Shown here: positions 1 to 7,085 of the stretch, piece by piece
Position numbering within the stretch: position 1 is the stretch's first letter
Layout of the letters: every line of letters begins with the position of its first letter
Assembly (NCBI GenBank): GCA_031278135.1
Contig: JAITKY010000074.1
Location: 1-9,705 of the forward strand
Length of the DNA stretch: 9,705 nt
Direction: 5' to 3'
Source: Prevotellaceae bacterium
GTDB taxonomy: Bacteria; Bacteroidota; Bacteroidia; Bacteroidales; UBA932
Notes under the pieces: model-generated
Told to the model about the DNA's origin: nothing
What the model saw: only the letters and a program-made list of their open reading frames with translations
Databases searched by the model: none
Translations under genes and position numbers: made by a program

Positions 1-2
1 AT

Positions 3-80
3 CCTCAAATCAGCCTGCAGGAACTCATGGATAACGACAATTATCGAAAAATCTTCGACCATGCAAAATATAAACCGTAA
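3..80 (+). CDS. C-terminal fragment of an unidentified protein (5' end outside window)
   Basis: Reading from base 3, an open frame of 25 codons (beginning PQISLQELMD and ending FDHAKYKP) runs to a TAA at 78-80. The other two forward frames give a less protein-like peptide or stop early (TAA in frame 2 near base 34). The peptide is charged and soluble-looking, and I do not recognise the family. It is on the same strand as cysS, about 190 bp upstream. No good intrinsic terminator follows: only a weak A/T stem with a T-run at 85-94. The evidence for coding is the open frame plus sensible composition, so confidence is modest. Confidence 0.45.
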   Translation, partial: PQISLQELMDNDNYRKIFDHAKYKP

Positions 81-239
81 AAATTTGTTTTTTAACGCTA
101 AATCCCGCAAGTCACTACGCGCTATTCGGGTCGTGCAGTATCTGCAATCTTGCTGAAAATCGACGATTTAAAAAGTTAAAAATGAAAGTTGGAATACTCT
201 CTTTTCAGGAATTTTTATTTTCAATTCAAGATTTATATA
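81..239. other. Intergenic spacer with a short GC-richer block and a small hairpin
   Basis: There is no convincing gene here. Around 105-150 lies a block richer in G and C than its surroundings. It contains CCCG...CGGG arms (about 105-130) and a perfect 5-bp hairpin, TGCAG-TAT-CTGCA, at 134-146. No T-run follows, so it is not an intrinsic terminator. After it comes A/T-rich sequence with the word AAAAAGTTAA near 171-180, which recurs after rny at about 9507-9516. The block could be a remnant of a dispersed intergenic repeat or the tail of a small RNA; nothing here decides between them. Confidence 0.3.
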
Positions 240-247
240 TACTTTTG
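240..247 (+). promoter_or_regulatory. Probable cysS promoter, Bacteroidetes-type -7 box
   Basis: TACTTTTG matches the Bacteroidetes TAnnTTTG -7 consensus exactly. It sits 25 bp before the cysS ATG, which would place transcription start near 253 and give a leader of about 20 nt. The -33 region (about 213-222) is only T-rich and has no clear TTG, so the promoter is supported by the -7 box and its position alone. Confidence 0.55.
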
Positions 248-272
248 CACTGCATTTTTAAAATGGATTATA

Positions 273-1739
273 ATGGGAGAACTATTTGTATATAACAGTT
301 TTTCAAGAGAAAAGGAGATGTTTACGCCTCTACATGCTCCTAATGTGGGTTTGTATGTTTGCGGGCCGACTGTTTACGGCGACCCGCATTTGGGACATGC
401 CCGGTCGGCGATTACTTTCGATTTATTGTTCCGGTATCTTAAATTTTTGGGATATAAGGTTCGTTATGTCCGGAATATCACCGATGTAGGGCATCTCGAA
501 AACGACGCCGACAGTGGAGATGATAAACTGCTCAAAAAAGCGCGGCTCGAACAACTTGAGCCAATGGAAGTCGCAAAGTATTACACCGACCGTTACCATG
601 ATATGATGGATGCATTAAATGTTTGTCGTCCAAGCATCGAACCCAACGCTTCGGGACACATTATGGAACAAATCGACATGGTGCAACAGATTCTCGACGC
701 CGGATTTGCATACGTGATTAACGGATCTGTCTATTTTGATGTCGTAAAGTACAATCAACAATATCGATACGGGCAACTGTCGGGACGAGTGATTGAAGAC
801 CTTTTCTCGACTACACGGGACAATCTCGAAGGTCAGGAAGAAAAACGGAACAGCGTCGATTTTGCCTTGTGGAAAAAAGCGCAACCCGAACATATTATGC
901 GTTGGAAATCGCCATGGAGCGAAGGTTTTCCGGGCTGGCATCTCGAATGTTCGGCAATGGGACGAAAATATCTCGGTGAAAAATTCGATATCCATGGAGG
1001 AGGAATGGATTTGCTTTTTCCTCATCACGAATCGGAAATCGCCCAGTCGCAGATCGCAAACGGCGATACTCCCTGTAAATACTGGATGCACAACAATATG
1101 ATTACCGTGAACGGGCAAAAAATGGGAAAATCGTTAGGAAATTCTATCATGCTCGAAGAATTTTTTAAAGGTAGCCATAAATTGCTGGAACAGGCATATA
1201 CCCCCATGTCAATACGGTTTTTCATTCTTCAAGCTCATTACAGAAGTACTCTGGATTTTTCGAACGATGCATTGCAAGCCGCCGAAAAAGGTCTGAACCG
1301 GCTGTTGAAAGCGTACGATACTTTGAATGCTCTGAAACCGTCGGACATCTCAAGCGTCGATATCGGTTCGCTGGAAAAAGACTGTTTTGCAGCGCTTAAT
1401 GACGACTTAAACAGCCCGATTGCCATTTCGGTTCTGTTCGACAGCGTTCGTATAATTAACTCGGTCAACGAAGGAAAAGAAAGTCTGACAAAAGAAGATA
1501 TCGAATCGCTTACTAAACTGTATAACTCCGTGTTGTTCGATATTTTAGGACTGAAAAAAGAAGAAAAGTCAGATACCGGATTAACAGATAATCTCATAAA
1601 ATTTGTTCTCGACCTCCGGCAAAAAGCAAAAGCTAACAAAGATTTTGCTGCTTCGGACAAAATCAGAGACGAATTGAACAGCATGGGAATAGCAGTCAAA
1701 GATACAAAAGACGGAACAGTTTGGGAATTAAAAAATTAA
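273..1739 (+). CDS. cysS: Cysteinyl-tRNA synthetase (class I aminoacyl-tRNA synthetase)
   Basis: This cytosolic enzyme activates cysteine with ATP and charges tRNA-Cys. From the ATG at 273 it is 488 aa, slightly longer than the E. coli enzyme (461 aa). Visible signatures are [14 protein letters not shown] with the HIGH-type HLGH at residues 39-42, and KMGKS (KMSKS loop) at 283-287. The four zinc ligands known from the E. coli enzyme are also present: Cys30, Cys226 (WHLECSAM), His251 and Glu255 (FPHHESE), with the E. coli spacing of 25 and 29 residues after the second Cys. A helical anticodon-binding C-terminal part follows, with a conserved-looking tail ([18 protein letters not shown]). The frame stays open upstream to 189, but that extension is Phe/Tyr/Ile-rich, lies before the promoter box, and is not typical of CysRS, so 273 is preferred. 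The gene ends 3 bp from a convergent gene with no terminator between them. Confidence 0.97.
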   Translation: MGELFVYNSFSREKEMFTPLHAPNVGLYVCGPTVYGDPHLGHARSAITFDLLFRYLKFLGYKVRYVRNITDVGHLENDADSGDDKLLKKARLEQLEPMEVAKYYTDRYHDMMDALNVCRPSIEPNASGHIMEQIDMVQQILDAGFAYVINGSVYFDVVKYNQQYRYGQLSGRVIEDLFSTTRDNLEGQEEKRNSVDFALWKKAQPEHIMRWKSPWSEGFPGWHLECSAMGRKYLGEKFDIHGGGMDLLFPHHESEIAQSQIANGDTPCKYWMHNNMITVNGQKMGKSLGNSIMLEEFFKGSHKLLEQAYTPMSIRFFILQAHYRSTLDFSNDALQAAEKGLNRLLKAYDTLNALKPSDISSVDIGSLEKDCFAALNDDLNSPIAISVLFDSVRIINSVNEGKESLTKEDIESLTKLYNSVLFDILGLKKEEKSDTGLTDNLIKFVLDLRQKAKANKDFAASDKIRDELNSMGIAVKDTKDGTVWELKN

Positions 1740-1742
1740 AAA

Positions 1743-2858
1743 TTAATTCATCTTAATCACAGCCTTAATTATTTTTGTTTGTATCGAATCAGCGAAAGCC
1801 TCGTTTATGTGGTTGAAATCGTAGAGATTAATATAGTGTGCAGCAGGAAATGCTCCCTGAACCAACAGTTTTTGCGCTATCATGAAATGTTCCCTGTGCG
1901 ACCCCGTTACGCCCTTAATGTTCAACGATTGACGGGTAATATATGTCATATCTAACTCAACATCGTTGGGATAAGTGGCTATCAGACAGACATCGTGTTC
2001 GGGTTTCACAGTGTAGATTGCTTCGGCAAGCGCTTGCGGAACGCCGGAACATTCGATCAGCAAATCGACTTTTCCTTTTGTGCCGAACAGCAAACCCTGA
2101 CCGTCGCGGACACCTTCGTTCAAACGTGTCAACAAGTTTTTTTCGGGAGAAACGACGACAGTAGTAATATTTCGTTTACGGGCGGCTTTCAGACGTACAT
2201 TTCTATCCTGTTCGATTCCGGCGATGGCTACTCTTGCGCCTGCTGCACGTGCGAGTTCGGCTGCCATCAGACCCATGATTCCGCATCCGGTAACAAGCAC
2301 ATCCATACCCGGTTTGATGTCACATTTGCTGTAGATAGCGTTCACTACCACCGACAAAGGTTCTACGATAGCGCCAAATTCGGGATTCAAACCTCCTGTA
2401 AACGGCACCACCCTGTCGGATTCAAGAACCATCTGCTGACCGAAAGCGCCATTTTTGTGATATCCCAAAATGACTTTATCGGGACACAAGTTCCATTTGC
2501 CGCTGCGACAGGCGGGACAGTCTTTTTTTCGGCATCCTAACTGTGCTACAGGATTGAACAGGTCGCCAACTTTCAACGAGCCGTAATTACCCGGTCCGAA
2601 TTTCAATATTTTTGCACTGCATTCGTGTCCAATCACTTTTGGACGCTGAATCCAGTCGAAATTGGGTTTGCATAGTGTTGCGTTAACATCCGATTCGCAG
2701 ATTGCAGTGTAAAGAGTTTCTGCAAGTATCTCGCCTTCTTTCAATTCGGGCATTTCCATTTCTACGATAAAAGTGTTGCGTTTTACTGCTTCCGCTTCGC
2801 CCGGATGAAATCTTTCGGAACCATGCAAACTGAATCCTTTTATTATTTTGTTATTCAT
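1743..2858 (-). CDS. Zinc-dependent medium-chain dehydrogenase (alcohol/polyol/threonine dehydrogenase-like)
   Basis: This is a 371-aa MDR-superfamily oxidoreductase, expected to oxidise an alcohol or polyol (or reduce the carbonyl) with NAD(P) in the cytosol. The N-terminal GroES-like domain carries the catalytic-zinc residues Cys54 (AICESD), His78-Glu79 (IGHEC) and Glu166 (VEPLSV). The structural-zinc lobe has Cys109, 114, 117 and 125; the first gap is Cx4C where Cx2C is usual. The Rossmann domain starts near 186 with G191-x-G193-x-x-G196. At the end of the second strand Gly214 appears where NAD-specific members usually have Asp/Glu, which hints at NADP use. The substrate cannot be read from sequence. 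It is the last gene of the minus-strand operon: its ATG overlaps the stop of the 232-aa gene (shared ATGAATAA, 2851-2858), implying translational coupling. It converges on cysS. Confidence 0.9.
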   Translation of the reverse strand: MNNKIIKGFSLHGSERFHPGEAEAVKRNTFIVEMEMPELKEGEILAETLYTAICESDVNATLCKPNFDWIQRPKVIGHECSAKILKFGPGNYGSLKVGDLFNPVAQLGCRKKDCPACRSGKWNLCPDKVILGYHKNGAFGQQMVLESDRVVPFTGGLNPEFGAIVEPLSVVVNAIYSKCDIKPGMDVLVTGCGIMGLMAAELARAAGARVAIAGIEQDRNVRLKAARKRNITTVVVSPEKNLLTRLNEGVRDGQGLLFGTKGKVDLLIECSGVPQALAEAIYTVKPEHDVCLIATYPNDVELDMTYITRQSLNIKGVTGSHREHFMIAQKLLVQGAFPAAHYINLYDFNHINEAFADSIQTKIIKAVIKMN

Positions 2859-3549
2859 CAGCCTGATTAATAACTGTTTCAGTCCGGTTATTGGAAAAAT
2901 TGAACATCAAATGTCTCATTAAACGGTCGTTATGAAAAGAAATATAACATGCTTCGACGTCTTTCAATTTGGCATGTCGTTTTTTTAATATTTCCGAGAC
3001 CCTGTTACAGTCACATAAACAATGATTTAAACAATTGACGGTATATTTTGTATCACCTTTGAGAATATAAGCGACCATACAGCCTCTGTCAGGATATTTA
3101 TCTAATAAACAGTTGCTAACCTTTACCAGATACTGTTTGTGGGAATCAGAAATAACGATTGGATTTCTTTGCCTTGCTTTTTTCTTTTCCGGCGGAATAA
3201 ATTCTACAATATTTTGTGTTTCAACAAAATATTCGAGGCTTGTATTTGCCCATCCGTCGAATTTCAGACGAATTTGCGGGGCGGCTTTTTTCACTTTTTT
3301 CCCTTTCAGAATCTCGTTTTTATACTTACGATATTCGGGAACAATATCGATGTGCCATTTTACGGCTTGCGGCGATTTGTCGATATAATCAAACATTACA
3401 GCCGAAATATACTCTTCAGCGCTACCGGTATCAATCTTGTTACTGACTTGTACAGCCTCGTAAGCATCTGACAGTAAATCGATACATCGACGTTCAAATT
3501 CGTAGATAAACGAACTTGCTACTATTGCATTTATTACTCCTTCATTCAT
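2851..3549 (-). CDS. Companion of the DNA methylase; possible PD-(D/E)xK-like restriction nuclease (degenerate)
   Basis: The product is a 232-aa soluble protein with no signal peptide or membrane segment. I do not recognise a named family. In the middle, QIRLKFDGW...LEYFVETQN reads like the strand-turn-strand core of PD-(D/E)xK nucleases: Asp98, then Glu110-Thr-Gln112. Gln stands where the catalytic Lys would be, and an acidic residue on an early helix (YEFERR, Glu17/Glu19) could complete the site. A Cys cluster, C173-x3-C-x-C-x-C181, follows, and the protein ends with YISFHNDRLMRHLMF, which has the look of a conserved C-terminal signature. It starts 3 nt after the methylase stop and overlaps the dehydrogenase by 8 nt, so it belongs to a tight operon. 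A role as the restriction subunit of the adjacent methylase is an inference from the fold hint and the linkage. It could also be a specificity or regulatory subunit. Confidence 0.6.
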   Translation of the reverse strand: MNEGVINAIVASSFIYEFERRCIDLLSDAYEAVQVSNKIDTGSAEEYISAVMFDYIDKSPQAVKWHIDIVPEYRKYKNEILKGKKVKKAAPQIRLKFDGWANTSLEYFVETQNIVEFIPPEKKKARQRNPIVISDSHKQYLVKVSNCLLDKYPDRGCMVAYILKGDTKYTVNCLNHCLCDCNRVSEILKKRHAKLKDVEACYISFHNDRLMRHLMFNFSNNRTETVINQADE

Positions 3550-3552
3550 ACA

Positions 3553-6500
3553 CTATTTTTTATTGTTCGTATTTGAAATTTCGATTATGAGCGATGTTGC
3601 GTCGTCTATTGCCTGCGAACGTGTCCAAAAACGTTTTTGATTCGGTTTGATAATATATATTGAATTGTTGTCATAATACCTGTATTGCTTTCGTACATAG
3701 ATATTTGGACTTTTTTGCTGTAACGAACGGTTATTCAACATTTTCAATACATGAGTGAAATCGCGAGCGTTTTTAAAAGCAACGTCTTTCCGGACAGGTC
3801 CGAACGACAGTACCACTACATTAAGAGGATCGTGCGCCTGAACATCGAAAATGGCGACATTAGCTTTTATCGACGAATGTTGCAGAAAATCACTTAATTC
3901 TCTATTAATCATATTGGCGTAAGCCTCGATTTCGTCTGTCGAAGTCCGATGAAATCCGATTGAATTTTCGCCCTGTTCGAATAAGTCGAGACCAAATTTC
4001 AACGTGTCCTGAATCAGAATTTGCTCTTTTTCAGTCAGTCCGATTATTTTTTCCACCATTCTGTTTATTTCCGTTTCTTTTTCTTTGACGAAATCGAGAT
4101 TGGGGGTCTCCTGTTTCAATTCCGCAACTAATTCGTCAAACGGTTTCGTAATAGCGGATAAGTCCTGATTATTTTGAAAAAACGCCGGCAATTCAAGATA
4201 TTCGTTGAGCATTATCTGATCTCTTTCAATTCCCCACGACGAAGTTGACAGAAATAAATAGTATGTTGCCAAATCGGAATTGAAAAACGCTACTAAACTC
4301 TTTTTCATATCACTGCAAATGTCGCCGATTTTGTTCATGATGAAAACCCCGCTTTTGAAATAAGCCTGATAATCTATATACGAGGCTGTGATTTGCGTGT
4401 TTTGCCTGTTATCTTTCTGTCCTTTTTTGACAACGATAAAAGGCGGATTAAACAGGTTTCGGTCAATTTTCCTGTAACATTTATCGTTCGGAACAGCCAC
4501 ATTATTAGAAGTATAATATCTGTTTATTTCTTTTGTTTCAATGATCGAAGGTGGCGCAAAGTCCTTATGTTTACTGTCGCCGTTCAATCCGGTGGCATGC
4601 AGCCATTTATCATCTTTGAAATAAGATTTCAGATATATCTCCGATTTATTGTTCAACAACGAAAGCAGACGAAAATCATGCATACTGCCCCACATCGCTA
4701 TTTTCCAGATTTTTGTATCCGGTTTTTGACATTCGTATCTCGGCAAAAATTTCGTGACAGCGTCGTCAATAACCAGACTGTCAACAAGGTTCGACTGTAT
4801 ATACGTTTGTGGAGCGCAGTATTCGACAGTACCTGAAGCATCGGGAGGAAATGTTTTCCGATAGCAGACGATGCAAACAGGAATTGCCGCAGAATTAAAC
4901 ACTTGACCGCCAAAATCTCTTTTCGTTTTCTTGAAAATCGAAAAATTGTAAATCTTTTCGACATAAGTTTTATTGAACAACCATTTACGGAAATTCCGGT
5001 AGTTTTTGTTTGTATTGGTCAGGATTTTTGCGTTGAAAATCAATGCGATTGTTCCTTCGTCGGTTACAAACTGTATTGCTTTGTCCATAAATGCAAGAAC
5101 TTTTTCCTGAGCGTATTTACGTTCGTCCAAATATTTCCTTATTGCCGGACTGATTTTGTCGGTTCCCGACGGGGGATTTCCCACCACCAAATCTGCTTTA
5201 ACAACAAACTGTTCCGCATCTATTTCCTCGACAGTATCCCTGCACCACAGGTTTTTTCCCTGATTATCATTAAGCGAGGCATCGTTGGGGTTGTTTATCA
5301 GGGATGGCAACCGGTATTCTTTTCTTATCCAGAGTGTTTTGTTATCCAACTCTCCTACTAAAGTCAGATAAAGGAAAAAGGCTGTGATTTTAATTGTCAA
5401 TGGGTCGATTTCTATTCCAAAAATATTGTTAACCAGGATATTTTGCAATTCCGTAAATGGAATTTCATTGCTGGAGTTGGCATTTTTCCAACGCCTGATT
5501 AGGCGTTTATAACTTTCGGACAGAAAAATACCCGAACCGCACGACATATCCAACGTTTTGACATTGTAGTTGATAGCGTTTTTAACGGATAATTTGTCAT
5601 TCAGCATTAATTCTACCAAAGGATACGGTGTATAAAATTGTCCTTTATCATTTTTATCATTAAACTCTCCAAGAAAATTTTCATACGCTTCGCACAACAC
5701 TTCTACCGGAATGATACTGAAATCGAACACTTTCCATTTTCTATACGATTTCGGATTTTCCGACGCATCGCCATCGATAAAAGTGTTTTTGATTATTTGC
5801 AAATGTTTTTTTGTAACTAATTCCCGTTCACCGTTGATGACAGGAAATATATTGAAATTGAAGTGATTGTGCAGTTCGTCGAACAATTTGTAAGTGATGT
5901 CCACATCCTCTAATATATCAAAGTAACTGTTTGCGTCCGGTTTTATCCGACTGTAGAGCCATGCTTCCTGCGCTGCACCTCTGTCTTCGAGATAGAGTAT
6001 AAACAGCGAACGAATCAGCAATCCGTGTATAATTTCCTTGTTTTCAATCTCTTCGTTGAGAATTTTGGCTGTTTTTAGAAAACATTGCGCCATAAAACGG
6101 TCTATTCGTCTCTGTATATTGATTTTATCACGAATACCGGATTTGTCTGTCCAGAGTAATCCGCAATCAACTCCAACTTGCGAGAACAGTTCGACTAAGG
6201 TGTCTAACCCTTCTTTGTCGTTCTTTTGCGTTCTGAAAATTTCGTATAACAGCATCTCTTCTACGACATTAGTTGCTGCATTCATGTACTTTGGCTTGTC
6301 GTAGCAATTGTAGATTCTGATTTCCGTCTCCGAAAAAGCATACAGGAACATTATTTTCCTGTAATTCCATACTTTACGCTGTACTGCTGCAACTTCTCTC
6401 AATGCCTGTTCATTGAAAAAATAAACCTTTTTAAACAATATTACAGGAAAATCCCCCGAAAAATAGACTTTGTCTGCTCCGGTTTTTTTCAATTCCTTAT

Positions 6501-6582
6501 ATTCGGGATATGAAGACGCAACGCGTGAACAGTCTATCAACCGCTCAAATCCTAATTCTGTATAAAAAAACCCTGTTCCCAT
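3553..6582 (-). CDS. N6-adenine DNA methyltransferase, Eco57I/type IIG-like restriction-modification protein
   Basis: This 1009-aa gamma-class methyltransferase is expected to transfer methyl from S-adenosylmethionine to adenine in a specific DNA site. Domains in order: an N-terminal alpha/beta region (about 30-110) with VYFSGDFPVILFKKVYFF and FLYAFSETEIRIYNC; a helical region to about 300; motif X, GQFYTP, at 314-319; motif I, DMSCGSGIFL, at 345-354; motif II, GIEID, at 389-393; motif IV, NPPS, at 469-472. A target-recognition-like region spans about 600-800 and includes FFNSDLATYYLF and WGIERDQIMLNEYLELPAF. A charged helical stretch (about 830-870) and a C-terminal domain follow. The catalytic tetrapeptide is NPPS rather than the usual NPP plus aromatic. 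I see no clear nuclease motif in the N-terminus, unlike typical single-chain type IIG enzymes, so cleavage may fall to the 232-aa neighbour. An in-frame TAG directly precedes the chosen ATG. A T7 tract lies in codons 5-7. First gene of the operon. Confidence 0.85.
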   Translation of the reverse strand: MGTGFFYTELGFERLIDCSRVASSYPEYKELKKTGADKVYFSGDFPVILFKKVYFFNEQALREVAAVQRKVWNYRKIMFLYAFSETEIRIYNCYDKPKYMNAATNVVEEMLLYEIFRTQKNDKEGLDTLVELFSQVGVDCGLLWTDKSGIRDKINIQRRIDRFMAQCFLKTAKILNEEIENKEIIHGLLIRSLFILYLEDRGAAQEAWLYSRIKPDANSYFDILEDVDITYKLFDELHNHFNFNIFPVINGERELVTKKHLQIIKNTFIDGDASENPKSYRKWKVFDFSIIPVEVLCEAYENFLGEFNDKNDKGQFYTPYPLVELMLNDKLSVKNAINYNVKTLDMSCGSGIFLSESYKRLIRRWKNANSSNEIPFTELQNILVNNIFGIEIDPLTIKITAFFLYLTLVGELDNKTLWIRKEYRLPSLINNPNDASLNDNQGKNLWCRDTVEEIDAEQFVVKADLVVGNPPSGTDKISPAIRKYLDERKYAQEKVLAFMDKAIQFVTDEGTIALIFNAKILTNTNKNYRNFRKWLFNKTYVEKIYNFSIFKKTKRDFGGQVFNSAAIPVCIVCYRKTFPPDASGTVEYCAPQTYIQSNLVDSLVIDDAVTKFLPRYECQKPDTKIWKIAMWGSMHDFRLLSLLNNKSEIYLKSYFKDDKWLHATGLNGDSKHKDFAPPSIIETKEINRYYTSNNVAVPNDKCYRKIDRNLFNPPFIVVKKGQKDNRQNTQITASYIDYQAYFKSGVFIMNKIGDICSDMKKSLVAFFNSDLATYYLFLSTSSWGIERDQIMLNEYLELPAFFQNNQDLSAITKPFDELVAELKQETPNLDFVKEKETEINRMVEKIIGLTEKEQILIQDTLKFGLDLFEQGENSIGFHRTSTDEIEAYANMINRELSDFLQHSSIKANVAIFDVQAHDPLNVVVLSFGPVRKDVAFKNARDFTHVLKMLNNRSLQQKSPNIYVRKQYRYYDNNSIYIIKPNQKRFWTRSQAIDDATSLIIEISNTNNKK

Positions 6583-6605
6583 CTAACAATTTCAACTTTG
6601 AAACA

Positions 6606-6637
6606 CAAAGGTATTAACTAAAATTATTATAACCAAA
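6606..6637 (-). promoter_or_regulatory. Promoter of the methylase operon (-33/-7)
   Basis: On the minus strand TACCTTTG (6606-6613) is an exact TAnnTTTG -7 box. TTTG at 6634-6637 is a good -33 box, 20 bp away, as expected for the Bacteroidetes primary sigma factor. Transcription would begin near 6599, leaving a leader of roughly 17 nt before the methylase ATG. It is the best-formed promoter in the window. Confidence 0.7.
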
Positions 6638-7055
6638 TTTTTTTCGATTTAATTCTTATTTTTTTTATAATCCCATGAAATACAGCGTATAAATCTTTTA
6701 ATATTTTTGTCGCAAGACAATAAAAAAATGCACTTTTATTCTTAATAATTGCCTTTATCCGGCAATATTCAGGCTATGCAGAATGTTAAAAACTTTGATA
6801 TGTGTCAAATGGTAAAAAAAAATGCTTCACTTAAAAAAACATTTACAGTCTTCCTTTTTTGGTGGAAACGGATAATTTTTTTGTGCGAAAATCGCGAAAA
6901 TTGCACAATTTCGGATGAACAATCCATGCAAAAATCGGTTTTTGGGGAGTTCGAAAAATATTTTTTTCATGTCCTAATTCATTGATTTTGTTAATTTAAC
7001 GAAAATTTTTCAAAAAAAATATCACAAAAAAGAACGCCGTATGAATTATTTTTAT

Positions 7056-7063
7056 TAAATTTG
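7056..7063 (+). promoter_or_regulatory. Probable promoter (-7 box) of the coiled-coil gene/zapA transcript
   Basis: TAAATTTG matches the Bacteroidetes -7 consensus TAnnTTTG exactly and lies 22 bp before the ATG at 7086, giving a transcription start near 7069. No clear TTG-containing -33 box lies at the right distance, so the assignment rests on the -7 box and location. Confidence 0.5.
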
Positions 7064-7085
7064 CACCATAGATTTTTAGTGGAAC

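Larger units (their letters stand above)
6583..7085. other. AT-rich divergent intergenic region, no convincing gene
   Basis: About 500 bp separate the methylase start from the next plus-strand gene. It is strongly A/T-rich with many homopolymer runs. It holds the operon promoter at its left end and a plus-strand -7 box at its right end. Small symmetric elements are visible: TTGTC-GCAA-GACAA at 6707-6720 (5-bp stem, GNRA-type loop), ATTGCC-7 nt-GGCAAT at 6748-6766, and GTTAA-T-TTAAC at 6990-7000. None is followed by a T-run on either strand that would make it a terminator. A TATTTTTG at 6702-6709 also fits the -7 consensus but lacks a -33 box. A 78-codon open frame at 6749-6985 does not look like protein. 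Confidence 0.6.

Noticed and set aside
189..272. N-terminal extension of cysS by 28 codons from the ATG at 189
   Set aside because: The extension is Phe/Tyr/Ile-rich, not typical of CysRS, and precedes an exact -7 box at 240-247. The ATG at 273 gives the normal CysRS beginning ([12 protein letters not shown]).
1727..1760. Terminator between cysS and the convergent dehydrogenase
   Set aside because: Only 3 bp separate the genes, and the surrounding A/T-rich sequence (AATTAAAAAATTAAAAATTAA) has no GC stem. Transcripts presumably overlap or end by another mechanism.
1995..2540. 181-codon plus-strand open frame opposite the dehydrogenase
   Set aside because: It is antisense to clear zinc-binding and Rossmann motifs; its own translation has no recognisable domain and is rich in Phe, Cys and Gln, as expected of a shadow frame.
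6707..6720. TTGTC-GCAA-GACAA hairpin considered as a terminator
   Set aside because: The T-run lies before, not after, the stem on each strand, and no convergent transcript ends there: the flanking genes start divergently.
6749..6985. 78-codon plus-strand open frame in the AT-rich spacer
   Set aside because: Composition follows the local A/T homopolymer runs, there is no recognisable motif and no promoter with both boxes, and its start lies inside a small inverted repeat. Treated as a chance open frame.
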